The notes beneath the pieces are model-generated. The model saw nothing but the letters and a program-made list of their open reading frames with translations. It did no database searches and was not told the DNA's origin. Positions 8,921 to 18,075 of a stretch of 48,524 nt of DNA are shown piece after piece. The position numbers were made by a program, and so were the translations under genes. Position 1 is the stretch's first letter. Each line of letters begins with the position of its first letter. The DNA is from Bacteroidales bacterium (GTDB lineage Bacteria; Bacteroidota; Bacteroidia; Bacteroidales; UBA932), in contig JAEEVG010000012.1 in assembly GCA_016290835.1 (NCBI GenBank), positions 1 to 48,524 of the forward strand, in the 5' to 3' direction.

Positions 8921-10546
8921 ATGGTTGATTTCAAATACGCACCCATGTTCCAGCTGGGCGAAGACCAGACGGAATACTACAAGATCCCGGGCTCCGAGAC
9001 ACTTGTCTCGACAGCCGATTTCGAAGGGCACAAGATCCTCAAGGTCAGCAAGGAAGCCCTTACCCTGATGGCCAACACGGCCTTCCGCGACGTGAGTTTC
9101 CTGCTGCGCCGCTCGCACAATGAGCAGGTGGCGAAGATCCTGCACGATCCCGAGGCTTCCGAGAACGACAAGTACGTGGCGCTGACCTTCCTGCGCAATG
9201 CGGAGGTGGCCGCCAAGGGCAAACTCCCGCTCTGCCAGGACACCGGCACCGCCATCATCCACGGCGAGAAGGGCCAGCAGGTCTGGACCGGCTTCTGCGA
9301 CGAGGAGGCCCTCAGCCTGGGCGTCTTCAAGACCTATACGGAAGAGAACCTCCGCTACAGCCAGAACGCTCCGCTGGATATGTACAAGGAAGTCAACACC
9401 AAGTGCAACCTCCCCGCCCAGATCGACATCGAGGCGGCCGAAGGGGCCGAATACCGCTTCCTCTGCGTGACCAAGGGCGGCGGCTCCGCCAACAAGACTT
9501 ACCTCTACCAGGAGACCAAGGCCCGCATCCAGAACCCCGGCACGCTGGTCCCCTTCCTCGTACAGAAAATCCGTTCGCTGGGCACGGCGGCCTGCCCGCC
9601 CTACCACATCGCCATCGTCGTGGGCGGCACCTCCGCCGAGAAGAACCTGCTCACGGTGAAACTCGCCTCCACGCACTACTACGACGGCCTGCCCACCACG
9701 GGCGACGGGACCGGCCGCGCCTTCCGCGACCTCGCCCTGGAGGAGCAATTGCTCGAGGAGACCCGCAAGATCGGCCTCGGCGCGCAGTTCGGCGGCAAGT
9801 ACATGGCGCACGACGTGCGCGTGGTGCGCCTGCCCCGCCACGGTGCCAGCTGCCCGATCGGCCTGGGCGTGAGCTGTTCCGCGGACCGTAACATCAAAGC
9901 CAAGATCAACGCCGACGGCATCTGGATCGAGAAGATGGACGACAAGCCCTACGAGCTGATCCCCGAGGAGCTGCGCCGTGCCGGCGAAGGCGAGGCCGTC
10001 CGGATCGACCTCGACCAGCCGATGAAGGACATCCTCGCCGAACTCACCAAATATCCCGTCAGCACGCGCCTGAGCCTCAACGGCACGATCATCGTGGGCC
10101 GCGACATCGCGCACGCCAAGATCAAGGCCCGGCTGGATGCCGGCGAAGGGATGCCCCAGTATCTCAAAGACCACCCGATCTACTACGCCGGCCCCGCCAA
10201 AACCCCCGCGGGGATGGCCTGCGGCTCGATGGGCCCGACCACGGCCGGCCGCATGGACCCGTACGTGGATGAGTTCCAGGACCACGGCGGCTCAATGATC
10301 ATGCTGGCGAAGGGCAACCGCAGCCAGGCCGTGACCGACGCCTGCCGCAAACACGGCGGTTTCTACCTCGGCTCCATCGGCGGCCCCGCCGCCATCCTGG
10401 CCCAGGAAAACATCAAAAGCATCGAGTGCGTGGAGTATCCGGAGCTCGGCATGGAAGCCATCTGGAAGATCCGCGTCGAGAACTTCCCCGCCTTCATCCT
10501 CGTGGATGACAAAGGCAACGACTTCTTCAAGCAACTCGGCCTGTAG
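8921..10546 (+). CDS. fum: Fumarate hydratase, class I (iron-sulfur)
   Basis: Interconverts fumarate and malate, in this phylum chiefly in the reductive route from oxaloacetate to succinate. The 541-residue length fits class I one-subunit fumarases. The three expected iron-sulfur cysteines are present: Cys105 in LPLCQDTGT, Cys225 in GTAACPPYH and the cysteine of RHGASCPIG. The [12 protein letters not shown] segment of the beta domain is also intact. ATG 8921 follows prfB by five bases; a longer open frame upstream is a shadow of prfB. The AsmA-like gene starts five bases after its stop. Confidence 0.96.
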   Translation: MVDFKYAPMFQLGEDQTEYYKIPGSETLVSTADFEGHKILKVSKEALTLMANTAFRDVSFLLRRSHNEQVAKILHDPEASENDKYVALTFLRNAEVAAKGKLPLCQDTGTAIIHGEKGQQVWTGFCDEEALSLGVFKTYTEENLRYSQNAPLDMYKEVNTKCNLPAQIDIEAAEGAEYRFLCVTKGGGSANKTYLYQETKARIQNPGTLVPFLVQKIRSLGTAACPPYHIAIVVGGTSAEKNLLTVKLASTHYYDGLPTTGDGTGRAFRDLALEEQLLEETRKIGLGAQFGGKYMAHDVRVVRLPRHGASCPIGLGVSCSADRNIKAKINADGIWIEKMDDKPYELIPEELRRAGEGEAVRIDLDQPMKDILAELTKYPVSTRLSLNGTIIVGRDIAHAKIKARLDAGEGMPQYLKDHPIYYAGPAKTPAGMACGSMGPTTAGRMDPYVDEFQDHGGSMIMLAKGNRSQAVTDACRKHGGFYLGSIGGPAAILAQENIKSIECVEYPELGMEAIWKIRVENFPAFILVDDKGNDFFKQLGL

Positions 10547-10551
10547 TCCTG

Positions 10552-13500
10552 ATGAAAAAGGCGATGCGAATCTGCGGGATCGTCGTGGCCTCCCTGCTCG
10601 GCCTCGTCCTTCTCGTGCTCATCGCCGTGCCTATCCTGCTGAACTCCCGGGCCACCACCCGTCTGGTGGACAAATATGCCGCGGAGTACCTCGACGCCGA
10701 CCTGTCGTATTCGCACCTCTCGGTCCATCTCTACCGGGATCTTCCCTGCGTGGGGATTACCCTCGAGGACGCCGTCCTCACTTACCCCCACGAGCGTTTC
10801 GCCGCCTATGATACCCTGCCCGCCCCGAGTCCTCTGCTCGAGGCCGGCCGCGGCCCCGTGAAGGATACCCTCGCCCGCTTCGGCTCGCTGACCCTGTCCG
10901 CCGACGCCGTCCGCCTGATCCGCGACCGCGAGATCATCGTCAAGAAAATCGCCCTGGAGGGTTTCGCGGCCTTCGCCCACGACTACGGGTCGGCCGTCAA
11001 CTGGGATATCCTCCGCCTGCCCCCGACGGAGAAAAAGTCGACAGGACTCGATCTGCCCTGGATCCAGTTGCACCAGCTGCGCATCGACGGATCTCCGAAG
11101 ATCGTCTATACCGCGCAGCGCCGCGGCATCTATGCAGACGCCCGCTTCCGCGCCCTGAACCTGCTGGGCGACGCCAAGATCGACTCGGCGGGCTTCCGCC
11201 TGCGCGGGGTCCGGCTGGCGCTGGACAGCCTGAAACTCTCCGGACAGGCCGGCGGGAACGGCCTGGATGCCGATCTCGCGCTCCTGAGGCTCGTCCAGCG
11301 GGGCGAGCAGGAGTTCGACCTCGCCCTCTCGGCCGACGCCCTGCTGCGCACCGCCGCCTATGGCGAAATGGCGCTGCCCCTGCGGGCGGAAGGGACAGTC
11401 GGCTACGAACTGGAAGAGGGGCGAACCACCCTGCACATCCCCCGCCTGGATGCGCAGCTCGCCCACGTGCCCCTGCAGGCGGAAGGCAGCGCCGTCCTGC
11501 TGCCGGACCGGATCGACCTCGATGCCGCCGCCCACATCATCGACTGCCCCGTGGATTCGCTGCAACGGTCCTACCTCGACCGTTTCGTGTCGGTCTCCCG
11601 GGACATCCGCACCGATGCCCGCCTGAACGTGGATCTGCAGGCAAAAGGAAGCATTGCCGACGGCACCCTCCCCCGCGTCAAAGCCCGCATCCGGGTGCCC
11701 GGGACAGGCGCTTCCTACCGCAAAATGAAGCTGGGGGGCACGTTGGCGCTGGATCTGGACGCCGAGATGAGCCCCCAAGGGCGGCTCGATGCCCGCATCC
11801 GCACCCTCCGCACCCGCATCCCGGGCTTCTATGCCCGTGTCGGCGGCACGGTCCGCGACCTGCTCGGGCGCAACCCGCGCTATGACCTGCAAGCGCAGGC
11901 CGATGCCTCGGTCGACGCGCTGAAGCGTTTCATTCCCGCCTCGCTGGGCGTGGAAGAAGCCGCCGGCGATGTCCACCTGGACCTCAAAGCCAACATTACC
12001 CAGCGACAGCTCAACATCTCCGAATTCCAGCAGGGGGATATCTCCGGCACACTCACGGGCGACAGCCTGTACGTGTCCATCCCCGCCGATTCCATCCAAG
12101 CCTGGCTGTTCAAGCCGAATATCCTGATCGGATCCAACCCGGCGGGCCTGCGGGCCAACGCCATCTTCGACAGCCTCTATTTCAATCGCGGGGTCAACCT
12201 CCAGGCCCGCGTGCGTGATATGCACACCGGCGCCCAATATGTCAAGATACCCGTGGACGGGCAGCTCGTCCCGCGCATTTACGCCTCCACCGACAACGGC
12301 GAGATCTTCGCCAAGGTCGGCTCCAGCCGCCTGGGCCTGAACAACTCCAGCATCTGGGCTTCGGTCGAGAAACGCGTGGACGAAGAGCAGCGGCCCGCAG
12401 CCAGGCGTCTGCCCGCGCGGGCCCGGAACGATTTCGCGGACAGCGACCTCACCATCGCCCTCGACACCACCGTTTCGCGCCTGTTGCGCGAATGGTCCCC
12501 TTCGGGCAGCATCGTGGCCGAGGAAGGATTCTTCGCCTCGCCGCGCCTGCCCCTACGCACCCGTCTGACCGCGCTCAGCGCCGAATTCAACGACAACGAG
12601 ATCGACATTGACTCCATTGGCGTGGTTTCGGGCACCTCCGACGCCCGTGCCGCCGGCTATGTCCAGGGCATACGCCAGGCACTCTTCCGCCACGGGACCC
12701 TCGAGGCCCAGCTCAATGTCGAAGCCGGCCGGCTCAATATCAATGAATTCATCGCCGCCCTGCAGGCCGGGTCCGAAGATCTCGGGGAGGTGGCGCCCGT
12801 CGATGAGCGGGACGAGAGTTTCGTCACCGACACCCTTGAGGACGCCCGCATCGACAAGGAGAAAATGCGGCTCGTGGTGGTCCCCGGCAACATCCGGGCG
12901 ACCCTGGGCGTACAGGCTGACACCGTAGACTACGCCGAACTGCAAGTCGGGCCGGTACTGGCCGTCGCCCGCGTGCAGGACCGCGCCGCCCAGCTCCTGG
13001 GTACGCACGTGATCTCGGACATCGGCCGCATCGCGATGGATGCCTACTACGTGACCCAGAGCAAGGAGGACATCGCGGCCGGGGTGAACCTGCGCCTCGC
13101 AGACATGCTCGCCCACGACATCATCCAGCTGCTGCCTTCCGTGGACTCGCTGATGCCCGTCCTCCGCTCGTTCGAAGGGCGGCTGGACTGCGACCTGGCG
13201 GCTACCACCCAGCTGGACACCAACATGAACGTGATCATCCCCACGCTCGACGGCCTGCTCCGCATCAGCGGCAAGGACCTGGAAGTCAAGGACGCCGGCG
13301 ACCTGCGGCGCATCACCCGCCTGCTGATGTTCCGCAACAAGGACATCGGCCACATCAACGACCTCTACATGGACGCCGTCGTCCATGACAGCAAGCTCGA
13401 AGTCTTCCCCTTCGAACTGGGCGTGGACCGTTACAAGCTCGCGCTCCGCGGTACACAGGGCTTCGACCGGAGCATGTACTACCACGTCTCGATCCTGCGC

Positions 13501-13944
13501 TCCCCCTTCCTGGTACGCTTCGGCATCAACCTTTTCGGCTCGCTGGACAACTGGAAGTTCCAGCTGGGCCGGGCGCGCTACCGCGAAGGGCAGGTGCCCG
13601 TGTACACGCAGCAGCTGGACTCCGTGCAGGTCAACATCGCCCAGGGCATCCGCGACATCTTCCAGACGGGCGTCCGCAAGATCCAGGCATTCAATGAGGT
13701 ACAGTCCATCTCGGCCAATCCGGATGACGAAGAACTCAGCGAAGAAGAACGCCTCCAGGTGGAAGAGCTTATGCTGGCCGCCGAACTCGAGAGCCAGGAA
13801 GAGGCCCTGGATCTGGAAGTCAATTCCGCCCTCGAGGCGGCCGCGGCCGACACCGAGCGGCTCCTGCAGGAATACTCCGAGCAGGCCTTCGACAAACGCA
13901 TCCTGCGCCAGATAGAAAAAATGAATAAACAGAAAAAGCCATGA
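10552..13944 (+). CDS. Large AsmA-like membrane-anchored protein
   Basis: 1130 residues. One N-terminal transmembrane segment (about residues 8-31) precedes a very long periplasmic part made of repeated beta-strand pairs, typical of the AsmA/TamB/YhdP superfamily. These proteins are thought to form grooved bridges between inner and outer membrane for lipid transport. The last 75 residues differ: an acidic, Glu/Leu-rich helix (DDEELSEEERLQVEELMLA) followed by a basic end, which looks like a coiled coil. Its stop overlaps the start of serB (ATGA). The superfamily call is good; the transported lipid or role in assembly is unknown. Confidence 0.82.
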   Translation: MKKAMRICGIVVASLLGLVLLVLIAVPILLNSRATTRLVDKYAAEYLDADLSYSHLSVHLYRDLPCVGITLEDAVLTYPHERFAAYDTLPAPSPLLEAGRGPVKDTLARFGSLTLSADAVRLIRDREIIVKKIALEGFAAFAHDYGSAVNWDILRLPPTEKKSTGLDLPWIQLHQLRIDGSPKIVYTAQRRGIYADARFRALNLLGDAKIDSAGFRLRGVRLALDSLKLSGQAGGNGLDADLALLRLVQRGEQEFDLALSADALLRTAAYGEMALPLRAEGTVGYELEEGRTTLHIPRLDAQLAHVPLQAEGSAVLLPDRIDLDAAAHIIDCPVDSLQRSYLDRFVSVSRDIRTDARLNVDLQAKGSIADGTLPRVKARIRVPGTGASYRKMKLGGTLALDLDAEMSPQGRLDARIRTLRTRIPGFYARVGGTVRDLLGRNPRYDLQAQADASVDALKRFIPASLGVEEAAGDVHLDLKANITQRQLNISEFQQGDISGTLTGDSLYVSIPADSIQAWLFKPNILIGSNPAGLRANAIFDSLYFNRGVNLQARVRDMHTGAQYVKIPVDGQLVPRIYASTDNGEIFAKVGSSRLGLNNSSIWASVEKRVDEEQRPAARRLPARARNDFADSDLTIALDTTVSRLLREWSPSGSIVAEEGFFASPRLPLRTRLTALSAEFNDNEIDIDSIGVVSGTSDARAAGYVQGIRQALFRHGTLEAQLNVEAGRLNINEFIAALQAGSEDLGEVAPVDERDESFVTDTLEDARIDKEKMRLVVVPGNIRATLGVQADTVDYAELQVGPVLAVARVQDRAAQLLGTHVISDIGRIAMDAYYVTQSKEDIAAGVNLRLADMLAHDIIQLLPSVDSLMPVLRSFEGRLDCDLAATTQLDTNMNVIIPTLDGLLRISGKDLEVKDAGDLRRITRLLMFRNKDIGHINDLYMDAVVHDSKLEVFPFELGVDRYKLALRGTQGFDRSMYYHVSILRSPFLVRFGINLFGSLDNWKFQLGRARYREGQVPVYTQQLDSVQVNIAQGIRDIFQTGVRKIQAFNEVQSISANPDDEELSEEERLQVEELMLAAELESQEEALDLEVNSALEAAAADTERLLQEYSEQAFDKRILRQIEKMNKQKKP

Positions 13945-15158
13945 TAGAGATTATCCAAGTCAACATCTCCGGCGAGGACAAACCCGGCCTGACCTCGGCG
14001 CTCACCGCGATCCTCGCCCAATACGGTGCAGACATCCTGGACATCGGACAGGATACCATCCACAAGTCCCTGACCCTGGGCATTCTCTTCAAGACGACCC
14101 CGGAGCAATCCGGCTTCATCATGAAAGAACTGCTCTTCAAGGCCTCCGAACTCGGGGTGCAGATCCGCTTTACCCCGATCTCCCGCGAGGCCTACGACGC
14201 CTGGGTGGCCCGCCAGGGCAAGCACCGTTACATCGTGACCCTGCTGGGACGCCAGGTGACCGCCCGGCAGATTGCGGACGTGACGGATGTCATCTTCCGC
14301 TTCGGACTCAACATCGACGCCATCCGCCGCCTGACCGGCCGCCCCCCGCTCGAGAACCCCGACGAGGGCGCCGCCAAGGCCTGCATCGAGATCTCCGTGC
14401 GGGGCTCCCTGGGGAACGACGGACGCAGCGCTATGCAGAACGCCCTGATGAGCCTGCCGAAGAACGGACTGGACATCTCCTTCCAGAAGGACGACATCTA
14501 CCGGCGCTCCCGACGCCTGATCTGTTTTGATATGGACTCCACCCTCGTGCACACGGAGTGCATCGACGAACTGGCCGAACGCGCCGGCGTCGGCGAGCAG
14601 GTACGCGAGATCACCGCCAGCGCGATGCGCGGGGAAATCGACTTTACGGAGAGTTTCACCCGGCGCGTAGCCCTGCTCAAGGGCCTGGACGAGAATGTGA
14701 TGGACGACATCGCCCGCAACCTGCCTTATAACGAAGGCCTGGAGCGGATGATGAAGATCCTCAAGATGGTGGGCTACAAGACCGCCATCCTCTCCGGCGG
14801 CTTCACCTATTTCGGCAAATACCTGCAGCAGAAATTCGGCTTCGACTATGTCTATGCCAACGAACTCGAGATCGTGGACGGCAAACTGACCGGGCGCTAT
14901 CTGGGGGATGTCGTTGACGGGCGGCGCAAGGCCGAATTGCTGCGCCTGCTCTGCCAGGTGGAAGGCATCAACCTGGCGCAGTCGGTGGCCGTCGGCGACG
15001 GGGCCAACGACCTGCCGATGCTCTCGCTCGCGGGGCTGGGCATCGCCTACCACGCCAAGCCCAAGGTGCAGGCCAATGCTAAGCAGAATCTGTCCTCGAT
15101 CGGCCTGGACGGCATTCTGTACTTCCTGGGCCTCAAAGATTCGCAAATCGATCCCTGA
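13941..15158 (+). CDS. serB: Phosphoserine phosphatase with two ACT domains
   Basis: Last step of serine synthesis: removes phosphate from phosphoserine. The 405 residues hold two ACT-type regulatory domains (about 1-75 and 92-170) followed by a HAD phosphatase domain. Its nucleophile motif is FDMDSTLVHTE near residue 196, then SGGF near 285 and GDGANDLPM near 353. The double ACT form is the usual Bacteroidota SerB and suggests feedback by serine. It overlaps the AsmA-like gene by four bases (ATGA), an odd functional pairing. Confidence 0.95.
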   Translation: MIEIIQVNISGEDKPGLTSALTAILAQYGADILDIGQDTIHKSLTLGILFKTTPEQSGFIMKELLFKASELGVQIRFTPISREAYDAWVARQGKHRYIVTLLGRQVTARQIADVTDVIFRFGLNIDAIRRLTGRPPLENPDEGAAKACIEISVRGSLGNDGRSAMQNALMSLPKNGLDISFQKDDIYRRSRRLICFDMDSTLVHTECIDELAERAGVGEQVREITASAMRGEIDFTESFTRRVALLKGLDENVMDDIARNLPYNEGLERMMKILKMVGYKTAILSGGFTYFGKYLQQKFGFDYVYANELEIVDGKLTGRYLGDVVDGRRKAELLRLLCQVEGINLAQSVAVGDGANDLPMLSLAGLGIAYHAKPKVQANAKQNLSSIGLDGILYFLGLKDSQIDP

Positions 15159-15188
15159 CCCTCCGGCGGGCCTGTTGTCATTTTTTAC

Positions 15189-15196
15189 TATATTTG
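15189..15196 (+). promoter_or_regulatory. -7 box of the tRNA-Leu promoter
   Basis: TATATTTG followed by CAGTCCC, twelve bases before the mature tRNA. No convincing -33 element lies at the normal distance. The downstream CAGTCC is shared with the tRNA-Glu promoter and nearly with that of tRNA-Pro. Confidence 0.6.
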
Positions 15197-15208
15197 CAGT
15201 CCCTGATT

Positions 15209-15290
15209 GCGGGTGTGTTGTAATTGGTAGCCAAGCGGGACTTAGGATCCCGTGCCGAAAGGCGTAAGGGTTCGAGCCCCTTCACCCGCA
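15209..15290 (+). tRNA. trnL(uag): tRNA-Leu (anticodon TAG)
   Basis: 82 bases. Acceptor GCGGGTG pairs perfectly with CACCCGC, discriminator A. The anticodon stem CGGGA/TCCCG encloses CTTAGGA, giving anticodon TAG. A long variable arm (type II) and a T arm with TTCGAGC are present. The gene does not encode CCA, so the 3' end needs RNase Z and CCA-adding enzyme. Confidence 0.95.
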
Positions 15291-15301
15291 CGAAAAAGCA
15301 C

Positions 15302-15865
15302 TCAGGATTCCCGGTCCCCGGAGAGGGCGCAGCGTTCCCGATACTGCGAGGGAGTCGTCCCGATACGTGCCTTGAAGACCGTCTGGAAGGTCTTGCGCGC
15401 GCGGAATCCCGCGTCCGACGCGATACTGTCGATACAATAATAAGGCTTGTGCCGCAGCAATTGGCAGGCATACGCGAGCCGTTTGCAGGTCAGGTACTCG
15501 GGGAAACTGCCGTAGCGTTCATCGCGCTTGAGCGCCTCACTGAAGCGTTTCTGCGTAAGCCCGAACTCCCGGGCGGCCGTCTTCAGATCCAGGTCTTTCT
15601 GCAGGTAGAGGCGGGTCTGGTCCATCCGCTCGTCGATCCATTCCATCAGACCGTCATCGGACAGGGAGGCGGATATGCCGGCTTCCTGCCGCGGGGGCGC
15701 GGCGAGGGCCTGCAGACGCTGTTCTTGGTTGCGGACCAGGTCCGCGAGCCGGGTATTTTCGCTTCGGATTTGGCGCGCGGTCCGGAAGGACAGGCAGAGC
15801 GCGACGACGAAAACGGCGAAGACGACAATGATGATGATCAGTATCAGGAGTTGATTCCTTGGCAT
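15302..15865 (-). CDS. Miniature membrane-tethered AraC-family regulator
   Basis: 187 residues. A hydrophobic N-terminal segment (about 6-27) is followed by basic residues and a short helical linker (to about 60), then an AraC-type double helix-turn-helix domain in the C-terminal half (AAREFGLTQKRFSEALKR, then SIASDAGF and FKARIGTTPSQYRE). The basic side of the membrane segment suggests the DNA-binding part is cytoplasmic. Most Bacteroidota relatives carry a large periplasmic or multi-helix sensor before this segment; here only about five residues precede it. It has its own promoter and a leader of about 155 bases. Target genes are unknown. Confidence 0.85.
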   Translation of the reverse strand: MPRNQLLILIIIIVVFAVFVVALCLSFRTARQIRSENTRLADLVRNQEQRLQALAAPPRQEAGISASLSDDGLMEWIDERMDQTRLYLQKDLDLKTAAREFGLTQKRFSEALKRDERYGSFPEYLTCKRLAYACQLLRHKPYYCIDSIASDAGFRARKTFQTVFKARIGTTPSQYRERCALSGDRES

Positions 15866-15941
15866 TCTGGATTATGTGGCATTTTCCACCACAAATGTCG
15901 CATTTTTCTCGCAGATAAACCAGAGAAAACGATACAAATAA

Positions 15942-15971
15942 CCGCCCCGGTCAAGGTACGAACCGGGGCGG
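15942..15971 (-). promoter_or_regulatory. Ten-base-pair GC hairpin in the AraC leader
   Basis: CCGCCCCGGT (15942-15951) and ACCGGGGCGG (15962-15971) form a perfect stem with a ten-base loop. It lies inside the transcribed leader predicted for the AraC-like gene, about 75 bases before its start. On that strand it is followed by TTATTTGTATCG, only partly U-rich, so it is an attenuator candidate rather than a standard terminator. Confidence 0.5.
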
Positions 15972-16028
15972 AGTCCTTTCATAGCGCCGTTTATAAAATA
16001 ACACACGATTGATCTTGCGCTATCATTG

Positions 16029-16060
16029 TAAAGATATAAAGACAAAAGCAGGTGCGCAAA
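16029..16060 (-). promoter_or_regulatory. Promoter of the AraC-like gene
   Basis: On the minus strand TTTG (16060-16057), a spacer of exactly 20 bases and TATCTTTA (16036-16029) match the consensus in all but the last base. Transcription would begin near 16022. The stretch 15866-16172 holds no gene: it contains this promoter, the GC hairpin and the promoter of the M48 gene. Confidence 0.6.
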
Positions 16061-16134
16061 TCCGGAAGCCTTTTTTCTCCAAGTACTATGGCCGAAATGG
16101 CGCTTTCCCGGCCAAATCCGCTTTTTCTCCGCAA

Positions 16135-16168
16135 ATTGTGGTTTCCAGGAAATTATTTTCTATTTTTG
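16135..16168 (+). promoter_or_regulatory. Promoter of the M48 peptidase gene
   Basis: ATTG (16135-16138), 22 bases, then TATTTTTG (16161-16168). The expected transcription start, five to seven bases after the box, falls on the ATGATG at 16173-16178, so the mRNA may be leaderless. Confidence 0.6.
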
Positions 16169-16172
16169 TGAT

Positions 16173-16955
16173 ATGATGAAAAAGATTCTTTTCCTGCTGA
16201 TTGCCGCTGCGATGGCCTGCAGCTGTCAGATTCTCTCCCAAATCAACTGGGACTATGCCCATCTGGCCAACGCCGGAGGCAAGGCCCTCACGGCCGCCTC
16301 GCTCACGGATGCGCAGATCAGCGATCTGTGCCGCCAGTCCGTCGCCTATGCCGACGCCCAGACCCCGCTCGCGGAGGCCAAATACCAGCAGCGTCTCGCC
16401 CGGCTGATGTACGGCGTCAAGGAAGTGGACGGCAAGCCGCTCAACTTCAAGGTCTATAAATCCAACGAAGTCAATGCCTGCGCCTATGGCGACGGGTCCG
16501 TGCGCGTCAACTCCGCGCTGATGGACCTGATGGACGACGACGAACTGATCGCCGTGATCGGGCATGAGCTGGGGCACGTGGCCAACAAAGATTCCAAGAA
16601 AGCGATGCAGCGGGCCTACCTGAGTTCCGCCGCACGCGAAGCCATCTATTCGGCCGGCGGCTACGGCCAGCTGGCCGGCACCGTCCTGGGCGACTTGTCC
16701 GAAGCCTATGTCAACGCCCAGTTCTCCCAGAAGCAGGAGTCCCGCGCCGACGATTACGGCTTCCAGTTCGCCATCGACAACGGCCACGACCCCTACAGCA
16801 TGGCCCGTTCCCTGGAGAAACTCAATTCCCTGTCTTCGGGCTCCTCGTCCGGCGCGCTTGCCAAGATGTTCGCCTCGCACCCCGACAGCGCCAAGCGCGC
16901 GGAGAAGATGCGCAAGAAGGCCGATGACCTCACCGGAAAGAAAACGACCAAATAA
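16173..16955 (+). CDS. M48-family metalloprotease lipoprotein (BepA/LoiP-like)
   Basis: 260 residues. The signal peptide ends in a lipobox (AMACSC), so the protein is probably anchored in the periplasm or outer membrane. Zinc motif HELGH at residues 131-135, with the third ligand in the downstream ESRADDYG helix. Small M48 lipoproteins such as LoiP and BepA take part in envelope quality control; the same is likely here. Either of two adjacent ATGs (16173, 16176) may be used. The GH43 gene follows after ten bases, probably on the same transcript. Confidence 0.88.
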   Translation: MMKKILFLLIAAAMACSCQILSQINWDYAHLANAGGKALTAASLTDAQISDLCRQSVAYADAQTPLAEAKYQQRLARLMYGVKEVDGKPLNFKVYKSNEVNACAYGDGSVRVNSALMDLMDDDELIAVIGHELGHVANKDSKKAMQRAYLSSAAREAIYSAGGYGQLAGTVLGDLSEAYVNAQFSQKQESRADDYGFQFAIDNGHDPYSMARSLEKLNSLSSGSSSGALAKMFASHPDSAKRAEKMRKKADDLTGKKTTK

Positions 16956-16965
16956 CCAATTGTTT

Positions 16966-18006
16966 ATGAACCGCATTTTCACTTCCCTCCTTACGCTGCT
17001 CCTGCTCCTTCCTGGCGGAATGTCGGCACAGCCCCGGCCCCAGCAGGGACAGCAACCCCGCCCGCAACAGGGACAGCAGCCCCGTCAGCGCATGCAGCGC
17101 CCCCGCGGCACCTTCACCCTCGACCAGATCCGCTGGCGCGACAACTGCGTTCTCGCAGACCCCGTTTCCCACACCTACATCATGGTGGGCCCCGCCGGCC
17201 GCAGCGTGATGGCCTACAAGAGCAAGGACCTCATCCACTGGGAAGGTCCGGATATCATTTACACCGCACCCGACGATGTCTGGGGCGATATCAAGATCAA
17301 CAGCATCTGGGCCCCCGAACTGCATTATTATAAAGGCAAATACTACCTCTTCCAGACCTTCGACACCTCGGAGAAATTCGGTGAGCAATGGCGCAACTGG
17401 GAGCGCAACGGCCGCGTCCGCCGCGGCTCGCAGGTGCTCTGGTCCGACTCGCCCGACGGGCCGTTCCACACCTTTGCGCCCCACTCCACGATGCCCGTGG
17501 ATATGATGACCATCGACGGCACCCTTTGGGTGGAGGACGGTCAGCCCTATATGGTGTATTGCCACGAGTGGGTGCAGGTCACGGACGGCGCCGTGGGCTT
17601 CGTGCCCCTCAAGGAGGACCTCTCCGACCTCGCCGGCGAGCCCAAGAACCTCTTCCGCGCCAGCTATGTCAACAGCACCTGGGGACGTCCCATCCCGCCT
17701 GACGGCAGCGGCTACGTCACCGACGGTCCCTACCTCTATATGGGCAAGACCGGCAAGCTCTACATGATCTGGACCACCAACAACAGCTGCGGCATCGCCA
17801 TCTCCGACTCCGGCAAGATCGCCGGTCCCTGGCGCCAGCAGAACGAGGCCATCTTCGTCAACGGCGGCCATGGCATGATCTTCAAGACCTTCGAAGGGAA
17901 ACCGATGCTGGTCCTCCACACCCCCTACTGGGGCGACACCCACCCCAAGATCTTCGAACTCGAAGACACCGGCGAAACCCTCAAAGTCATCAAAGAAGTC
18001 AAATAG
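16966..18006 (+). CDS. Secreted GH43-like glycosidase
   Basis: 346 residues from ATG 16966. A signal peptide (about 1-22) is followed by a short linker with repeated PRPQQGQQ units and then a five-bladed propeller of the GH43 type. Visible signatures are IRWRDNCVLADP, in the place of the usual RDPFVLAD, and SIWAPELHYYKGKYYLF. GH43 enzymes remove arabinose or xylose from plant polysaccharides, but the exact activity cannot be read. The residue after the first-blade aspartate is Asn rather than Pro, which is unusual. A strong bidirectional terminator follows. Confidence 0.82.
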   Translation: MNRIFTSLLTLLLLLPGGMSAQPRPQQGQQPRPQQGQQPRQRMQRPRGTFTLDQIRWRDNCVLADPVSHTYIMVGPAGRSVMAYKSKDLIHWEGPDIIYTAPDDVWGDIKINSIWAPELHYYKGKYYLFQTFDTSEKFGEQWRNWERNGRVRRGSQVLWSDSPDGPFHTFAPHSTMPVDMMTIDGTLWVEDGQPYMVYCHEWVQVTDGAVGFVPLKEDLSDLAGEPKNLFRASYVNSTWGRPIPPDGSGYVTDGPYLYMGKTGKLYMIWTTNNSCGIAISDSGKIAGPWRQQNEAIFVNGGHGMIFKTFEGKPMLVLHTPYWGDTHPKIFELEDTGETLKVIKEVK

Positions 18007-18026
18007 TTTCCCTACCCGGGACAAAT

Positions 18027-18062
18027 AAAAAAGGCTTTGGAGCATGCTCCAAAGCCTTTTTT
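18027..18062. terminator. Bidirectional intrinsic terminator
   Basis: A perfect 36-base palindrome: GGCTTTGGAGC paired with GCTCCAAAGCC, with six A on the left and six T on the right. It separates the convergent GH43 and Spy-like genes and can act in both directions. Confidence 0.92.
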
Positions 18063-18075
18063 GTAGGGGTTGCGT

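Noticed and set aside
15942-15971. Standard intrinsic terminator
   Set aside because: The stem is strong, but the following bases on both strands lack a continuous T run, and it lies between divergent genes.
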